This document shows positions 1-7,708 of a stretch of DNA of 38,655 nucleotides, in pieces; position 1 is the first letter of the stretch; each line of letters begins with the position of its first letter. The stretch is taken from NCBI GenBank assembly GCA_030430155.1, contig JAUIFV010000024.1, positions 1-38,655 of the forward strand. Direction: 5' to 3'. Source of the DNA: Gammaproteobacteria bacterium. GTDB lineage: Bacteria; Pseudomonadota; Gammaproteobacteria; Xanthomonadales; SZUA-5. Position numbers and translations under genes: made by a program. Under the pieces are notes generated by a model that did no database searches, was not told where the DNA came from, and saw nothing but the letters and a program-made list of their open reading frames with translations.

Positions 1-2
1 CC

Positions 3-1817
3 GTGAGCGCCTTCCTGCTCCGTCCAGGCACCGCTTGGGATGCGCCGCTGCTAGGGCATACCAGCGCCGAGCCCGCACTGCCTACGGCAGCCGAGTTTGA
101 CGCCCGCGTGCTGCCCACCGAGTCCTTTGATGCCGCCCCGCCGCCCAGCACCGGATTGGGGATCAGCGCGACCTCGTCATCACCGGCATCGGTGCTTGAT
201 CCGGGAGTACATAGCGAAATCGGCAGCAACAATTTTGCCGTCGGCGGGGCAATCAGCGGCCACGGCGCCGCGATCCTGGCCAACGACATGCACCTGGGCC
301 ACGGCGTACCCAACATCTGGTTTCGCCTCTGCCTGTACGACGCCAGCGCTGCCATCGAGCGGGTCTGCGGGGTCAGCCTGCCCGGTCTGCCCGGCGTGGT
401 CTCCGGCAGCAACGGTCATGTGGCCTGGGGTTACACCAACAGCTATGGCGATTGGTTCGACTATGTCGAGGTGCAGGTCGATCCCGGCAACCCTGACCGC
501 TATTTGACCGCGACTGCCGCGCAGCCCTTCATCGATCACCAGGAGGTGATTGCTGTGGCCGGCGCCGACGCGGAGAAGCTGCAGGTGCGCGAGACCGTTT
601 GGGGCCCGCTGATCGCCAGCGAAGACGGTGCGCCGTTGGCGCTGCGCTGGGTGGCCCACCTGCCCGGTGCGATGAATCTGGGCGTGGCCCATCTGGCGGC
701 GGCCCACAGCGTGGACGAGGCCTTGGCGGCAGCGGAGCGAACCGGCATGCCGGCGCAGAATCTGCTGGTGGTTGATCGCCACGGCGATCTGGCCTGGACT
801 CTGATCGGACCGATCCCAAAGCGTCAGTTCCAAACCAACCCTGCCCTGCCCATCCAGGCCCCGGCTGCGGAGCAGATCTGGAGCGACTGGCTGGCAGCCG
901 ATGCGCGGCCGCGGCTGATCAATCCAGACGATCATCGGCTGTGGACCGCGAACAACAGGGTCGTCAGTGACCAGGCGCTGCAGTTGCTCGGCGACGGCGG
1001 CTATGACCTCGGCGCCCGCGCCGGACAAATCCGCGATCGACTACGCGCACTCCGCAGCGTCAGCGAAAGCGACCTGCGCGCCATCCAACTCGATGATCAG
1101 GCGCTGTTCTTGGAACCCTGGTGGCACCTGCTCAGCGCGACGGCGGAGCGCATGCCGAACACGCCTCGCGGCGTAGAGATAGCCGCAGTCGCGGCGCGCT
1201 GGAATCGCCAGGCGGCCGTGGATTCAACCGCCTACAGGCTGGTCAGGGCGTTCCGACTGCAGACCCACCAGCGCCTGCTGGCGCCCTTTGCGGTGGCAAT
1301 ACGCACTGAAGTGGCTGATTTTGAGTGGCCACGTATTCCGCAGAGCGAGGGCGCGGTATGGCAGCTGCTGCGCGAACGCCCGCCGCATCTGCTTGGATCA
1401 CCGTGGCAGGACTACGACGCACTGCTGGCCGAAGCGCTGCTCAGCGCCGCCGACGATCTCGCACCGGCGGGCGAGTTGGCCGAGCAAACCTGGGGCGAAC
1501 GCAACACCAGCGCCATCGCCCACCCGCTGTCGCGAGCGGTTCCGGCGCTGAGCTGGCTGTTGGACATGCCAGTGCATCAACTGCCCGGCGACAGCAACAT
1601 GCCGCGCGTGCAGGGCCCGGCGTTTGGCGCTTCAGAGCGGCTGGTGGTCGCCCCCGGCCATGAGGAACACGGCCTGTTCCACATGCCCGGCGGCCAGAGC
1701 GGCCACCCGCTCTCGCCCTTCTACGGCAGCGGCCACGATGATTGGGCGGAGGGCCAGCCGACGCCATTCTTGCCTGGCGAAAGCTTGTACCGTTTGGTGC
1801 TACAGCCGAAGTCGTAG
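3..1817 (+). CDS. Penicillin acylase family hydrolase (5'-truncated)
   Basis: Ntn-hydrolase precursor of the penicillin/acyl-homoserine-lactone acylase type, normally exported and self-cleaved into alpha and beta chains; it hydrolyses amide bonds. The beta-chain N-terminal nucleophile is visible as Ser75 in GSNNFAVGG, followed by NDMHLGH and SGSNGHVAWG. Further family signatures are LWTANNR, GDSNMPRVQGPAFGASER and the C-terminal GGQSGHPLSP. The reading frame is open to the window edge and only about 74 residues precede Ser75, so part of the alpha chain and the signal peptide lie outside. The GTG at position 3 is merely the first in-frame start-like codon. Downstream it converges on panB across a repeat element. 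Family is secure; substrate (beta-lactam, quorum-sensing lactone or other amide) cannot be told from sequence. Confidence 0.88.
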   Translation: MSAFLLRPGTAWDAPLLGHTSAEPALPTAAEFDARVLPTESFDAAPPPSTGLGISATSSSPASVLDPGVHSEIGSNNFAVGGAISGHGAAILANDMHLGHGVPNIWFRLCLYDASAAIERVCGVSLPGLPGVVSGSNGHVAWGYTNSYGDWFDYVEVQVDPGNPDRYLTATAAQPFIDHQEVIAVAGADAEKLQVRETVWGPLIASEDGAPLALRWVAHLPGAMNLGVAHLAAAHSVDEALAAAERTGMPAQNLLVVDRHGDLAWTLIGPIPKRQFQTNPALPIQAPAAEQIWSDWLAADARPRLINPDDHRLWTANNRVVSDQALQLLGDGGYDLGARAGQIRDRLRALRSVSESDLRAIQLDDQALFLEPWWHLLSATAERMPNTPRGVEIAAVAARWNRQAAVDSTAYRLVRAFRLQTHQRLLAPFAVAIRTEVADFEWPRIPQSEGAVWQLLRERPPHLLGSPWQDYDALLAEALLSAADDLAPAGELAEQTWGERNTSAIAHPLSRAVPALSWLLDMPVHQLPGDSNMPRVQGPAFGASERLVVAPGHEEHGLFHMPGGQSGHPLSPFYGSGHDDWAEGQPTPFLPGESLYRLVLQPKS

Positions 1818-1830
1818 CTAAAGGCTGGGG

Positions 1831-2032
1831 AAAGAAAGGGCACAGGGCCCAGGGCATAGGGCCCAGGAGAGCGCGCTACGTTGCTGCATCTGCCTCGACC
1901 CCTGGCCTTCGCCCCAGGCTCGGACCAGGAGCGATGCGGGCGGGAACCCCGCGGTCCGCAACACGGCTTCCGACCTTACGTAGCGGCTACGCCATCTGAG
2001 CCCTGGGCCCTCGCCCCCTGGGCCCTTTCTTT
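1831..2032. repeat. Intergenic element with 11-bp terminal inverted repeats and GGGCCC boxes
   Basis: The gap between the convergent acylase and panB genes holds a 202-nt unit. Its ends are perfect inverted repeats: AAAGAAAGGGC at 1831-1841 and GCCCTTTCTTT at 2022-2032. Inside each end lies a double AGGGCCCAGGG-type box, forward at 1844-1867 and reverse at 1998-2025. Nested further in are CGCTACG (1874-1880) / CGTAGCG (1979-1985) and a small hairpin at 1935-1960. No coding sequence was recognised. The layout resembles a MITE or a long REP-like element; which one cannot be decided here. Confidence 0.65.
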
Positions 2033-2036
2033 GCTC

Positions 2037-2897
2037 TCAGCCGTAACTGTGCTCGGCATCCGGGAAGCTGCCTTCGCGCACCGCCGTCACATAGGCCGAC
2101 AGCGCAGTTCGAATCGGCAACCGGCCTTCGGAAAAGTCCTTGACGAAGCGCGGGCGGCGCCCGGCGCTGATGCCGAGCAGATCCTGCAGCACCAGGATCT
2201 GCCCGTCGCAGTGCGGCCCGGCGCCGATGCCGATGGTCGGAATGGCGATGGCGGCGCTGACCTCGGCGGCCAGATCGGTGGGCACGCACTCCAGCACCAA
2301 CGCGCTGGCGCCGGCGTCGGCCAGCAACTGGGCGTCGGCCAACAGCTGCTGCCGCGCCTGTTCGTCACGACCTTGCACTTTGTAGCCGCCCAGTCGATGC
2401 ACCGACTGAGGAGTCAGACCGAGGTGTCCGCACACTGGAATGTCATTGGCCACCAGCAGCGCGACCCGATCCACCATCGCGCCAGCGCCTTCCAGCTTGA
2501 CCATTGCCGCGCCACCTTCGCTGAGCATGCGCCCGGCATTGTGTAGCGCGCGCTCATCGGTCGCCGCGCTCAGAAACGGCATGTCGGCAACCAGCAGCGC
2601 CGCCTGCAGACCCTGCGCCACCGCCCGGGTGTGGTAGACGATGTCGTCCACGCTGACCGGCAGCGTAGTCGAGCGACCCTGGATTACATTGCCCAGCGAG
2701 TCACCGACCAGCACCAGGTCGACACCGGCCTCGTCCAGGAGACGGGCAAAGCTGGCGTCGTAGGCGGTCAAGGCAACGATCTTGCGGCCTTCCTGCTTGG
2801 CGACTCGCAATCCCGGTGCGGTCACCGTTTTACGGTCGATGGGGGGCAAATTGGCGTACAAGTCGCGCTCCTGATCCGTCATGTCGCAGTGCAACAT
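2037..2897 (-). CDS. panB: 3-methyl-2-oxobutanoate hydroxymethyltransferase
   Basis: Makes ketopantoate from alpha-ketoisovalerate and methylene-tetrahydrofolate, the first committed step of pantothenate/CoA synthesis, in the cytoplasm. The 286-residue product has the usual length. It shows the family signatures [41 protein letters not shown] and [14 protein letters not shown] at 2897 is used here; a second in-frame ATG at 2882 (MTDQERD) is an equally good start, and neither has a clear ribosome-binding site. It lies downstream of pcnB-folK in the same direction, 75 nt after folK. That spacer carries a GGGCCC repeat rather than a compact operon junction. panC and panD, which often follow panB in related genomes, are not here. 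Confidence 0.95.
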   Translation of the reverse strand: MLHCDMTDQERDLYANLPPIDRKTVTAPGLRVAKQEGRKIVALTAYDASFARLLDEAGVDLVLVGDSLGNVIQGRSTTLPVSVDDIVYHTRAVAQGLQAALLVADMPFLSAATDERALHNAGRMLSEGGAAMVKLEGAGAMVDRVALLVANDIPVCGHLGLTPQSVHRLGGYKVQGRDEQARQQLLADAQLLADAGASALVLECVPTDLAAEVSAAIAIPTIGIGAGPHCDGQILVLQDLLGISAGRRPRFVKDFSEGRLPIRTALSAYVTAVREGSFPDAEHSYG

Positions 2898-2915
2898 GGT
2901 AACTCATGGGGGAAC

Positions 2916-2945
2916 AGGGCCCAGGGAGTAGGGCCCAGGGCCCAG
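2916..2945. repeat. GGGCCC-box repeat between folK and panB
   Basis: Two AGGGCCCAGGG boxes (2916-2926 and 2930-2940) and an extra GGGCCCAG fill the spacer between the folK stop and the panB start. The following bases (AGTAGAACGCGC) match the flank of the copy at 1844-1867 (AGGAGAGCGCGC), so similarity extends beyond the simple box. The repeat is strongly self-complementary and would lie within a pcnB-folK-panB transcript, where it could affect stability or attenuation; that role is inference. Confidence 0.6.
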
Positions 2946-2972
2946 TAGAACGCGCAGCGTCGCGGCTGCAGG

Positions 2973-3503
2973 CTAGCTTGCGTCGGTGAGTGCTTCGCCC
3001 AACCTGGCCCCGTCAATCGGCGCCAGGCCTTGATCGGCCACTGCGGGCAACAGCTGCTGCAGGCTACCCAGGCCGGGAATCTGCAGATCAGGAGTGATCT
3101 CGGCCAGAGGAACCAGCACGAAGGCGCGCTCGCCCATGCGCGGATGCGGTATCTGCAGGCGCGGCAGCGCCAACTGCGCATCGCCGTATAGCAGCAGGTC
3201 CATATCCAGCGTGCGTGGATGATTGCGCTGGCCGGCCTGTCTGATCCGCCCGGCCTCGGTCTCGATGGCCAGCAGCGCGTCCAGCAGCTGCTCAGCGTCG
3301 CCGTCCCAGCACAGGCTGGCCACCGCGTTGAGGTAGTCAGACTGTTTGGGACCGCCGATGGGCGCGCTGCGATACAGCGAGGAACCGACGAACTCGCTGA
3401 CCTGCGGCAGGGCGATCAGCTTCGCTGCGGCCTGGCGCAGCTGCTGTTCGGGCTGAGCAAGATTGGCGCCGAATGCCACATAGGCGCGCTGCGCAGAACT
3501 CAT
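2973..3503 (-). CDS. folK: 2-amino-4-hydroxy-6-hydroxymethyldihydropteridine pyrophosphokinase
   Basis: HPPK transfers pyrophosphate from ATP to 6-hydroxymethyl-dihydropterin in cytoplasmic folate synthesis. The 176-residue protein has the typical order: YVAFGANL near the N-terminus, SSLYRSAPIGGPKQSDYLN (substrate loop), then HPRTLDMDLLLYGD with the metal-binding DxD, and PHPRMGERAFVLVPLAEI. The ATG overlaps the pcnB stop by 4 nt (ATGA), so translation is probably coupled to pcnB. pcnB-folK adjacency is common in gammaproteobacteria. Confidence 0.95.
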   Translation of the reverse strand: MSSAQRAYVAFGANLAQPEQQLRQAAAKLIALPQVSEFVGSSLYRSAPIGGPKQSDYLNAVASLCWDGDAEQLLDALLAIETEAGRIRQAGQRNHPRTLDMDLLLYGDAQLALPRLQIPHPRMGERAFVLVPLAEITPDLQIPGLGSLQQLLPAVADQGLAPIDGARLGEALTDAS

Positions 3504-4849
3504 TCGCTGGCGGCGGTCGCGCCGCCCTTGGGTTTGCGCCGACGACGCCGACGGCGGCGCTTGGGTGCGGCGGGGTCGGCGTCGGCGCCGTCGTGATCAC
3601 TGTCAGCGCCAGCAGCGGCGCCGCGGCCGGGCTGGAACAATCGATCGAAATCGGCCCCTTCAACCTCTTGCGCAAGGGTCCAGCGCTCCGCTTGCGCAGC
3701 CAGCTCGGGCTCGGTGGCCGCGCGCAGCAGCAGAAAATCGTAGGCCGCGCGAAAGCGTGGGTGACGCAGCAGTCGCCTGGCCCTGCCCACCCCCATCGCC
3801 GCGAATCGCGGCTGCAGCAGCCAGATCTCCTTGGCCACTGAACTGAAGCGCCGTGGCAGAGCGACCCGCTTGGCGGTGTCGGCGAAGACCCGCTCTGCGG
3901 CCTCCGCCGCGGCATGTATCCAGTCTTCGACGCCGAGTTCGGCGTGCCGCTGCATACGCTTTTGATAGTTCGGCCAGAGCAGCGCGGCAAACAGAAAGGC
4001 CGGGGTCACCGGCTTGTCCACCGCGACCCTGGCATCGGTACTGGCCAGGGCAGCCAGGATCAGCTCACGGTGAGCGGCGCTGACCTTGGCCAGCCCCGGG
4101 AACAGGTGGCGCAGCAGATCCAGCTCCTCGAGCTTTGCATAGCTGAGCACCGCATAGCCGCCCATGAACAGCTTCAGCGACTCATCAAACAGCCGCGCCG
4201 GGGGAATGTCGTCCAGCAGCGGGGCCAGTTCGGCCATCGGCTGCAGGGTTGCTGGCGCGATGTCGAACTTGAGCTTGGCCGCCAGCCGCGCGGCGCGCAG
4301 CATGCGCACCGGATCCTCGCGATAGCGCACTTCCGGATCGCCGATCAGCTGCATCTGGCGGGCCTTCAGATCCTCCAGACCGCCGGCGAAATCGAGCACG
4401 CTGTAGTCGGCGATGGAGTAGTACAGCGCGTTGACGGTGAAGTCGCGACGCAGCGCGTCCTCCTCCAGCGTACCGAAGACGTTGTCACGCAGGATCCGAC
4501 CGTCCTCAACCTGGCGGTGCTCGCTGTCTTCGTCGACCCCATCGCTGCCGCCCCTGAAGGTGGTTACTTCGATGATCTCGGCGCCAAAGCGCACGTGGGC
4601 GATGCGGAAGCGGCGACCGATCAAGCGGCAGCGCCTGAACACCTGCTGGACCTGCTCTGGCGTGGCGTTGGTGGCCACGTCGAAGTCCTTGGGCGCGCCG
4701 CCCAGCAGCAGATCGCGCACCGCGCCGCCAACCAAATAGCTTTCATAGCCCGCTTCATGCAGGCCATAGAGAACCCTCACTGCGGCACTGCTCATTCCTT
4801 TGCGAGACACGCTGTGCTGGTCTCGGGCGATCCGCTTGCACTCACTCAT
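3500..4849 (-). CDS. pcnB: Poly(A) polymerase I
   Basis: Template-independent polynucleotide adenylyltransferase that tags RNA 3' ends for decay. The 449-residue protein begins with the PcnB-like RDQHSVSRKG and LYGLHEAGYESYLVGGAVRD. It has the nucleotidyltransferase motif KDFDVATNATPEQV with catalytic Asp55/Asp57 and RRFRIAHVRFG. The tRNA-NTase/PcnB RNA-binding region RYREDPVRMLRAARLAAKL follows. The C-terminus is a very basic, low-complexity Arg/Lys tail ending PKGGATAASE, which fits RNA binding. ATG at 4849 keeps the full N-terminal homology. It is the first gene of pcnB-folK-panB and is divergent from tRNA-Glu. The N-terminal sequence separates it from a CCA-adding enzyme. Confidence 0.94.
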   Translation of the reverse strand: MSECKRIARDQHSVSRKGMSSAAVRVLYGLHEAGYESYLVGGAVRDLLLGGAPKDFDVATNATPEQVQQVFRRCRLIGRRFRIAHVRFGAEIIEVTTFRGGSDGVDEDSEHRQVEDGRILRDNVFGTLEEDALRRDFTVNALYYSIADYSVLDFAGGLEDLKARQMQLIGDPEVRYREDPVRMLRAARLAAKLKFDIAPATLQPMAELAPLLDDIPPARLFDESLKLFMGGYAVLSYAKLEELDLLRHLFPGLAKVSAAHRELILAALASTDARVAVDKPVTPAFLFAALLWPNYQKRMQRHAELGVEDWIHAAAEAAERVFADTAKRVALPRRFSSVAKEIWLLQPRFAAMGVGRARRLLRHPRFRAAYDFLLLRAATEPELAAQAERWTLAQEVEGADFDRLFQPGRGAAAGADSDHDGADADPAAPKRRRRRRRRKPKGGATAASE

Positions 4850-4936
4850 CGTTGTTGCTCATTGCTTCCTGTGCCGTCACCGCTACCTTGCACGGCGACC
4901 AGCATCGTTCATTTGCGCGGCCATTGTCCGTTGCCG

Positions 4937-4965
4937 TTGTCGCGCGGACCGCGAACCGCTATCAT
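4937..4965 (+). promoter_or_regulatory. Likely sigma-70 promoter of tRNA-Glu
   Basis: TTGTCG (4937-4942) and TATCAT (4960-4965) are separated by 17 nt, as expected for -35 and -10 boxes. Transcription would begin near 4972, about 16 nt before the mature tRNA. The bases just after the -10 are GC-rich, as in stringently controlled stable-RNA promoters. Inferred from sequence alone. Confidence 0.5.
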
Positions 4966-4987
4966 TCGACGCCCGCGATTGACCTGC

Positions 4988-5062
4988 GCTCCCTTCGTCT
5001 AGCGGTTAGGACACAGCCCTCTCAAGGCTGGAACACGAGTTCGATCCTCGTAGGGAGCGCCA
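4988..5062 (+). tRNA. tRNA-Glu (anticodon CTC)
   Basis: A complete cloverleaf can be folded by eye. The acceptor stem GCTCCCT (4988-4994) pairs perfectly with AGGGAGC (5052-5058). The anticodon stem is CAGCC/GGCTG with loop CTCTCAA, giving anticodon CTC at 5021-5023. The T-arm is ACGAG-TTCGATC-CTCGT. The 3' CCA is encoded (5060-5062). The anticodon reads GAG codons, so it is a glutamate isoacceptor. fdxA starts 27 nt downstream and may share the transcript. Confidence 0.96.
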
Positions 5063-5089
5063 CTTCTACTCGTCAGACCGGTTGAGCCC

Positions 5090-5413
5090 ATGACCTTCGT
5101 CGTCACCGAGAACTGCATCAAGTGCAAGTACACCGATTGCGTCGAGGTGTGCCCGGTGGATTGTTTCAAGGAAGGTCCGAACTTCCTGGTCATCGACCCG
5201 GAGGAGTGTATCGATTGCACTCTGTGCGAGCCGGAATGCCCGATCACCGCCATCTTCCCCGAAGACGACCTGCCCGAGGGCCAGGAGTCCTTCCTTGAGC
5301 TGAACGCCGAATTGGCCAAAGACTGGCCAACCATTACCACCCGCAAGGAGGCGCCAGACGACGCCAAGGAATGGGAGAACCGGCCAGACAAGCTCAAGCT
5401 GTTGGAGCGGTAG
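5090..5413 (+). CDS. fdxA: Seven-iron ferredoxin FdxA ([3Fe-4S][4Fe-4S])
   Basis: Small soluble electron carrier of the Azotobacter ferredoxin-I type, 107 residues. Cluster ligands are visible as [14 protein letters not shown] (Cys9, 12, 17, 21), Cys25, and [12 protein letters not shown] (Cys40, 43, 46, 50), the pattern for one [3Fe-4S] and one [4Fe-4S] cluster. The acidic C-terminal extension after residue 60 ([17 protein letters not shown]) is also typical. It follows tRNA-Glu and converges on bamC. The redox partner is not indicated by neighbours. Confidence 0.96.
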   Translation: MTFVVTENCIKCKYTDCVEVCPVDCFKEGPNFLVIDPEECIDCTLCEPECPITAIFPEDDLPEGQESFLELNAELAKDWPTITTRKEAPDDAKEWENRPDKLKLLER

Positions 5414-5471
5414 CGGCACCCACCTGGAGCGCCGCGCGGACCTATCTCGCGCGCGTGCCGTTGATCCGGCT

Positions 5472-6098
5472 TCAACCCAATCCCAACCGATCTTCGACAA
5501 TCGCGATCACGCGCTTGGCACGGTCGTCTATCAGTAGTTCGCCGCCCAGATCGTAGATGTCGACGCGTATCTGCGAGCCCTGTTCGCTCAGCTTCACCAT
5601 CACTTCCGATGAAGTGGTCTGCTCCGGCTCTTCGCCCCAGCCCAGCGTGCGCTTCCACCACGGACGCGGATCGCGCACGATCGGTGCCGGCAGACCCACC
5701 TTGTAGCTGGCCTGTTCGCGATCGCGCTCCAGTATCGCAAATGCGCCGCTGCGCTCGATCGCCTGTCCGACCCGGCGCCAGCCGTTGTCCAGGGTGTCAG
5801 GGAAGCTGACGCTGGTGCGGCCCGTACCGAGCACACCACTACCCCCAGGGCCGGCCGAGCCCAGCGGCGGCGGGGCCAGATCCGCGCCCGCCAGCAGCGC
5901 CTGATTGTTGGCAGCAGGCACGGTCAGGCTGGGATCATAGCCGGGCGTGTCCAGGTCACCGGGAACGCGCATGGCGGGTATCTCGCCGCTTTGCACGTAG
6001 CGATCCTTTTTCTTGAAGTAGCTGCAGCCACCGACGCTCAGCAGCGTTGCTGCTACCAACAGCAGCACCACCAGGCGCTTTGCGGCATTACTCGGCAT
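5472..6098 (-). CDS. bamC: Outer-membrane protein assembly lipoprotein BamC (short form)
   Basis: Accessory lipoprotein of the BAM complex that inserts beta-barrels into the outer membrane. From ATG 6098 the protein is 208 residues and starts with a lipoprotein signal (MPSNAAKRLVVLLLVAATLL, lipobox SVGGC, Cys25). A Pro/Gly-rich linker follows, then one alpha/beta domain (FPDTLDNGWRRVGQAIERS ... IRVDIYDLGGELLIDDRAKR). E. coli BamC has two such domains, so this looks like a single-domain form. Its place directly after dapA supports the name, because dapA-bamC order is conserved. A start at 6116, overlapping dapA by 8 nt, is possible and would suit translational coupling; the 6098 start gives a more compact signal peptide. 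Confidence 0.82.
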   Translation of the reverse strand: MPSNAAKRLVVLLLVAATLLSVGGCSYFKKKDRYVQSGEIPAMRVPGDLDTPGYDPSLTVPAANNQALLAGADLAPPPLGSAGPGGSGVLGTGRTSVSFPDTLDNGWRRVGQAIERSGAFAILERDREQASYKVGLPAPIVRDPRPWWKRTLGWGEEPEQTTSSEVMVKLSEQGSQIRVDIYDLGGELLIDDRAKRVIAIVEDRLGLG

Positions 6099-6108
6099 AC
6101 GGCCGTAC

Positions 6109-6996
6109 TCAATCATGGATGGCCCGGTCAAAGGCAGCGGCGAGGGGCGATTCATGACGTGTCTCCAGTTCGGTCAAGGGTAGGCGCAAGGCAGGGCCAC
6201 AAAGCCCCATTCTTGCCGCCAACCATTTGATGGCAATTGGGTTGGGCGCCAGCGACAGCGCCCGGTAGAGCGGCTGCAGGCGCTGATCAAGCGCGCTGCT
6301 GCCGACATGATCTCCGGCTAGAGCCAGCGCCGACATCTGCGCAAACAGCGCCGGCACCACATTGGCGGCAACGCTGACCACACCGTCGGCACCGCCGTTG
6401 ATCCAGTCCGCGGCAGTCTCATCGTCACCGGAGAGGATCGCAAATTGCGTGGTCGATTGTGAATCCCGCAAGGCCAACAGCGCCTGAAGCCGACCAGAAT
6501 CGGCCACCGCATCCTTGATGCCGACGATGCGTGGGTGCTGGGCCAGTTCGGCTACGGTCTCGGGCAGCAGATCGCAACCGGTGCGCGGCGGCACGTTGTA
6601 GAGCACGATCGGCACGCTGACCGCATCGGCCAGGGTCAAATAGTGGCGTAGCAATCCAGTCTGGGTGGGCCTGGAATAGTAGGGCGTCACGGCCAACAGG
6701 GCCTGCGCGCCAGCCTGCTGCGCCTGCTCGGCCAACCGCACACACTTGCCCGTCGATACCGCGCCCACGCCAGCCCAGATCGCCGGACCGCGCGGCTGGT
6801 TCACTGCGCGTTCGATCAAAGCCACCAGTTCGGCGCTCTCCAGCGCTCCTGACTCACCGGTGGATCCGCCAACCACGACGGCGCTGGTGCCGGCCTCACG
6901 ATGCAGGGCCAGCAGATCATCCCAACGCGCCAGGTCCACGGCATCGGTGGCGTCAAATGGGGTGATCAGGGCACAAATACTGCCGCGCGGCTGCAA
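6109..6996 (-). CDS. dapA: 4-hydroxy-tetrahydrodipicolinate synthase
   Basis: Condenses aspartate semialdehyde with pyruvate, the first step of the lysine/diaminopimelate branch, in the cytoplasm. The 295-residue TIM-barrel enzyme keeps the Schiff-base lysine (Lys161 in VGIKDA), Tyr133 (VLYNVPPRTG), Arg138 and Tyr107 (VTPYYSRP), numbered exactly as in E. coli. The catalytic-triad Thr of the usual GTTGES motif is Ser here (GSTGES, Ser45-Thr46). The start codon is TTG with AAGGA about 7 nt upstream; no ATG lies at the expected N-terminus. It is divergent from gcvR and followed closely by bamC, the enterobacterial-type arrangement. Confidence 0.95.
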   Translation of the reverse strand: MQPRGSICALITPFDATDAVDLARWDDLLALHREAGTSAVVVGGSTGESGALESAELVALIERAVNQPRGPAIWAGVGAVSTGKCVRLAEQAQQAGAQALLAVTPYYSRPTQTGLLRHYLTLADAVSVPIVLYNVPPRTGCDLLPETVAELAQHPRIVGIKDAVADSGRLQALLALRDSQSTTQFAILSGDDETAADWINGGADGVVSVAANVVPALFAQMSALALAGDHVGSSALDQRLQPLYRALSLAPNPIAIKWLAARMGLCGPALRLPLTELETRHESPLAAAFDRAIHD

Positions 6997-7141
6997 CGAG
7001 CTTCCTTATAAAGGCCAGGGGCCGCGGGATGTTACTTGCGGCGTCCGGAGGCTGACAAGTATGCTCGCCATCGGCGCACCCGGCCGCGCGACAACTATTA
7101 CCGTCCGATCCTGCAGTTCTTCGTTCTGGAGCTGACTGTCC

Positions 7142-7702
7142 TTGAGTGCCAGCAAGTCCCGACCCTCGGTCCCTGAAAACTACCTTCTGGTATCGGCTAT
7201 AGCGCCGCAAAGTACCGCGCTGCTGACCGTCTTGGGCAAGCGCGTGGTCGACGCGGGCTGCAATCTGATGGAAGCACGGGTGTCGATGCTCGGACAGGAG
7301 GTTTGTGCCCTGCTGCTGTCCACCGGCAGCTGGGATGCGATTGCCAAGTTTGAAAGCGCGCTGGCGCGTCTGGCCCGCGACGAACAGATCAGTCTGAGCA
7401 GCCGGCGCACCTCGCAGCGCGAACTAGCTGGCACCACGCTTCCCTACGCCGTGGAGGTGATCGCTGCCGATCAATCCGGGGTGCTCTATCAGCTCGCTGA
7501 CTTCTTTGCCCGGCGCAGCGTGACCATCGAGAATCTCTCCAGTTCACGCTATCGCGCATCGCAAACCGGGGCCGAGATGTTCAGTGCGCAGATCACCATC
7601 GGTATTCCGGTGACCATGCACATTTCCGCCCTGCGCGATGAGTTCCTGGAGTTCTGCGATACCCTCAACCTTGATGCCATTCTTGAACCGATCAAAGGGT
7701 GA
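7142..7702 (+). CDS. gcvR: Glycine cleavage system regulator GcvR-like (double ACT domain)
   Basis: A 186-residue protein with two ACT domains, about residues 14-90 (NYLLVSAIAPQSTALLTVLG) and 98-180 (YAVEVIAADQSGVLYQLADFF), and no DNA-binding domain. In E. coli GcvR binds glycine and antagonises the activator GcvA of the gcvTHP operon; whether the partner exists here is unknown. The name is supported by context: it lies divergent from dapA and directly before bcp, as in E. coli. The start is TTG at 7142 with GGAG 10 nt upstream. It is probably co-transcribed with bcp (6-nt gap). Confidence 0.85.
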   Translation: MSASKSRPSVPENYLLVSAIAPQSTALLTVLGKRVVDAGCNLMEARVSMLGQEVCALLLSTGSWDAIAKFESALARLARDEQISLSSRRTSQRELAGTTLPYAVEVIAADQSGVLYQLADFFARRSVTIENLSSSRYRASQTGAEMFSAQITIGIPVTMHISALRDEFLEFCDTLNLDAILEPIKG

Positions 7703-7708
7703 CCGCAC

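Noticed and set aside
180-1028. 282-codon minus-strand frame inside the penicillin acylase gene
   Set aside because: The acylase frame has conserved motifs across the whole stretch; the antisense product has none.
3914-5002. 362-codon plus-strand frame opposite pcnB, running into the tRNA
   Set aside because: Antisense to a well-conserved pcnB and overlapping tRNA-Glu; the composition is that of a mirror frame.
5414-5460. CGGCAC/GTGCCG inverted repeat between fdxA and bamC as a terminator
   Set aside because: Only 6 bp of outer stem, a loose interior and no T-tract on either strand; too weak to annotate.
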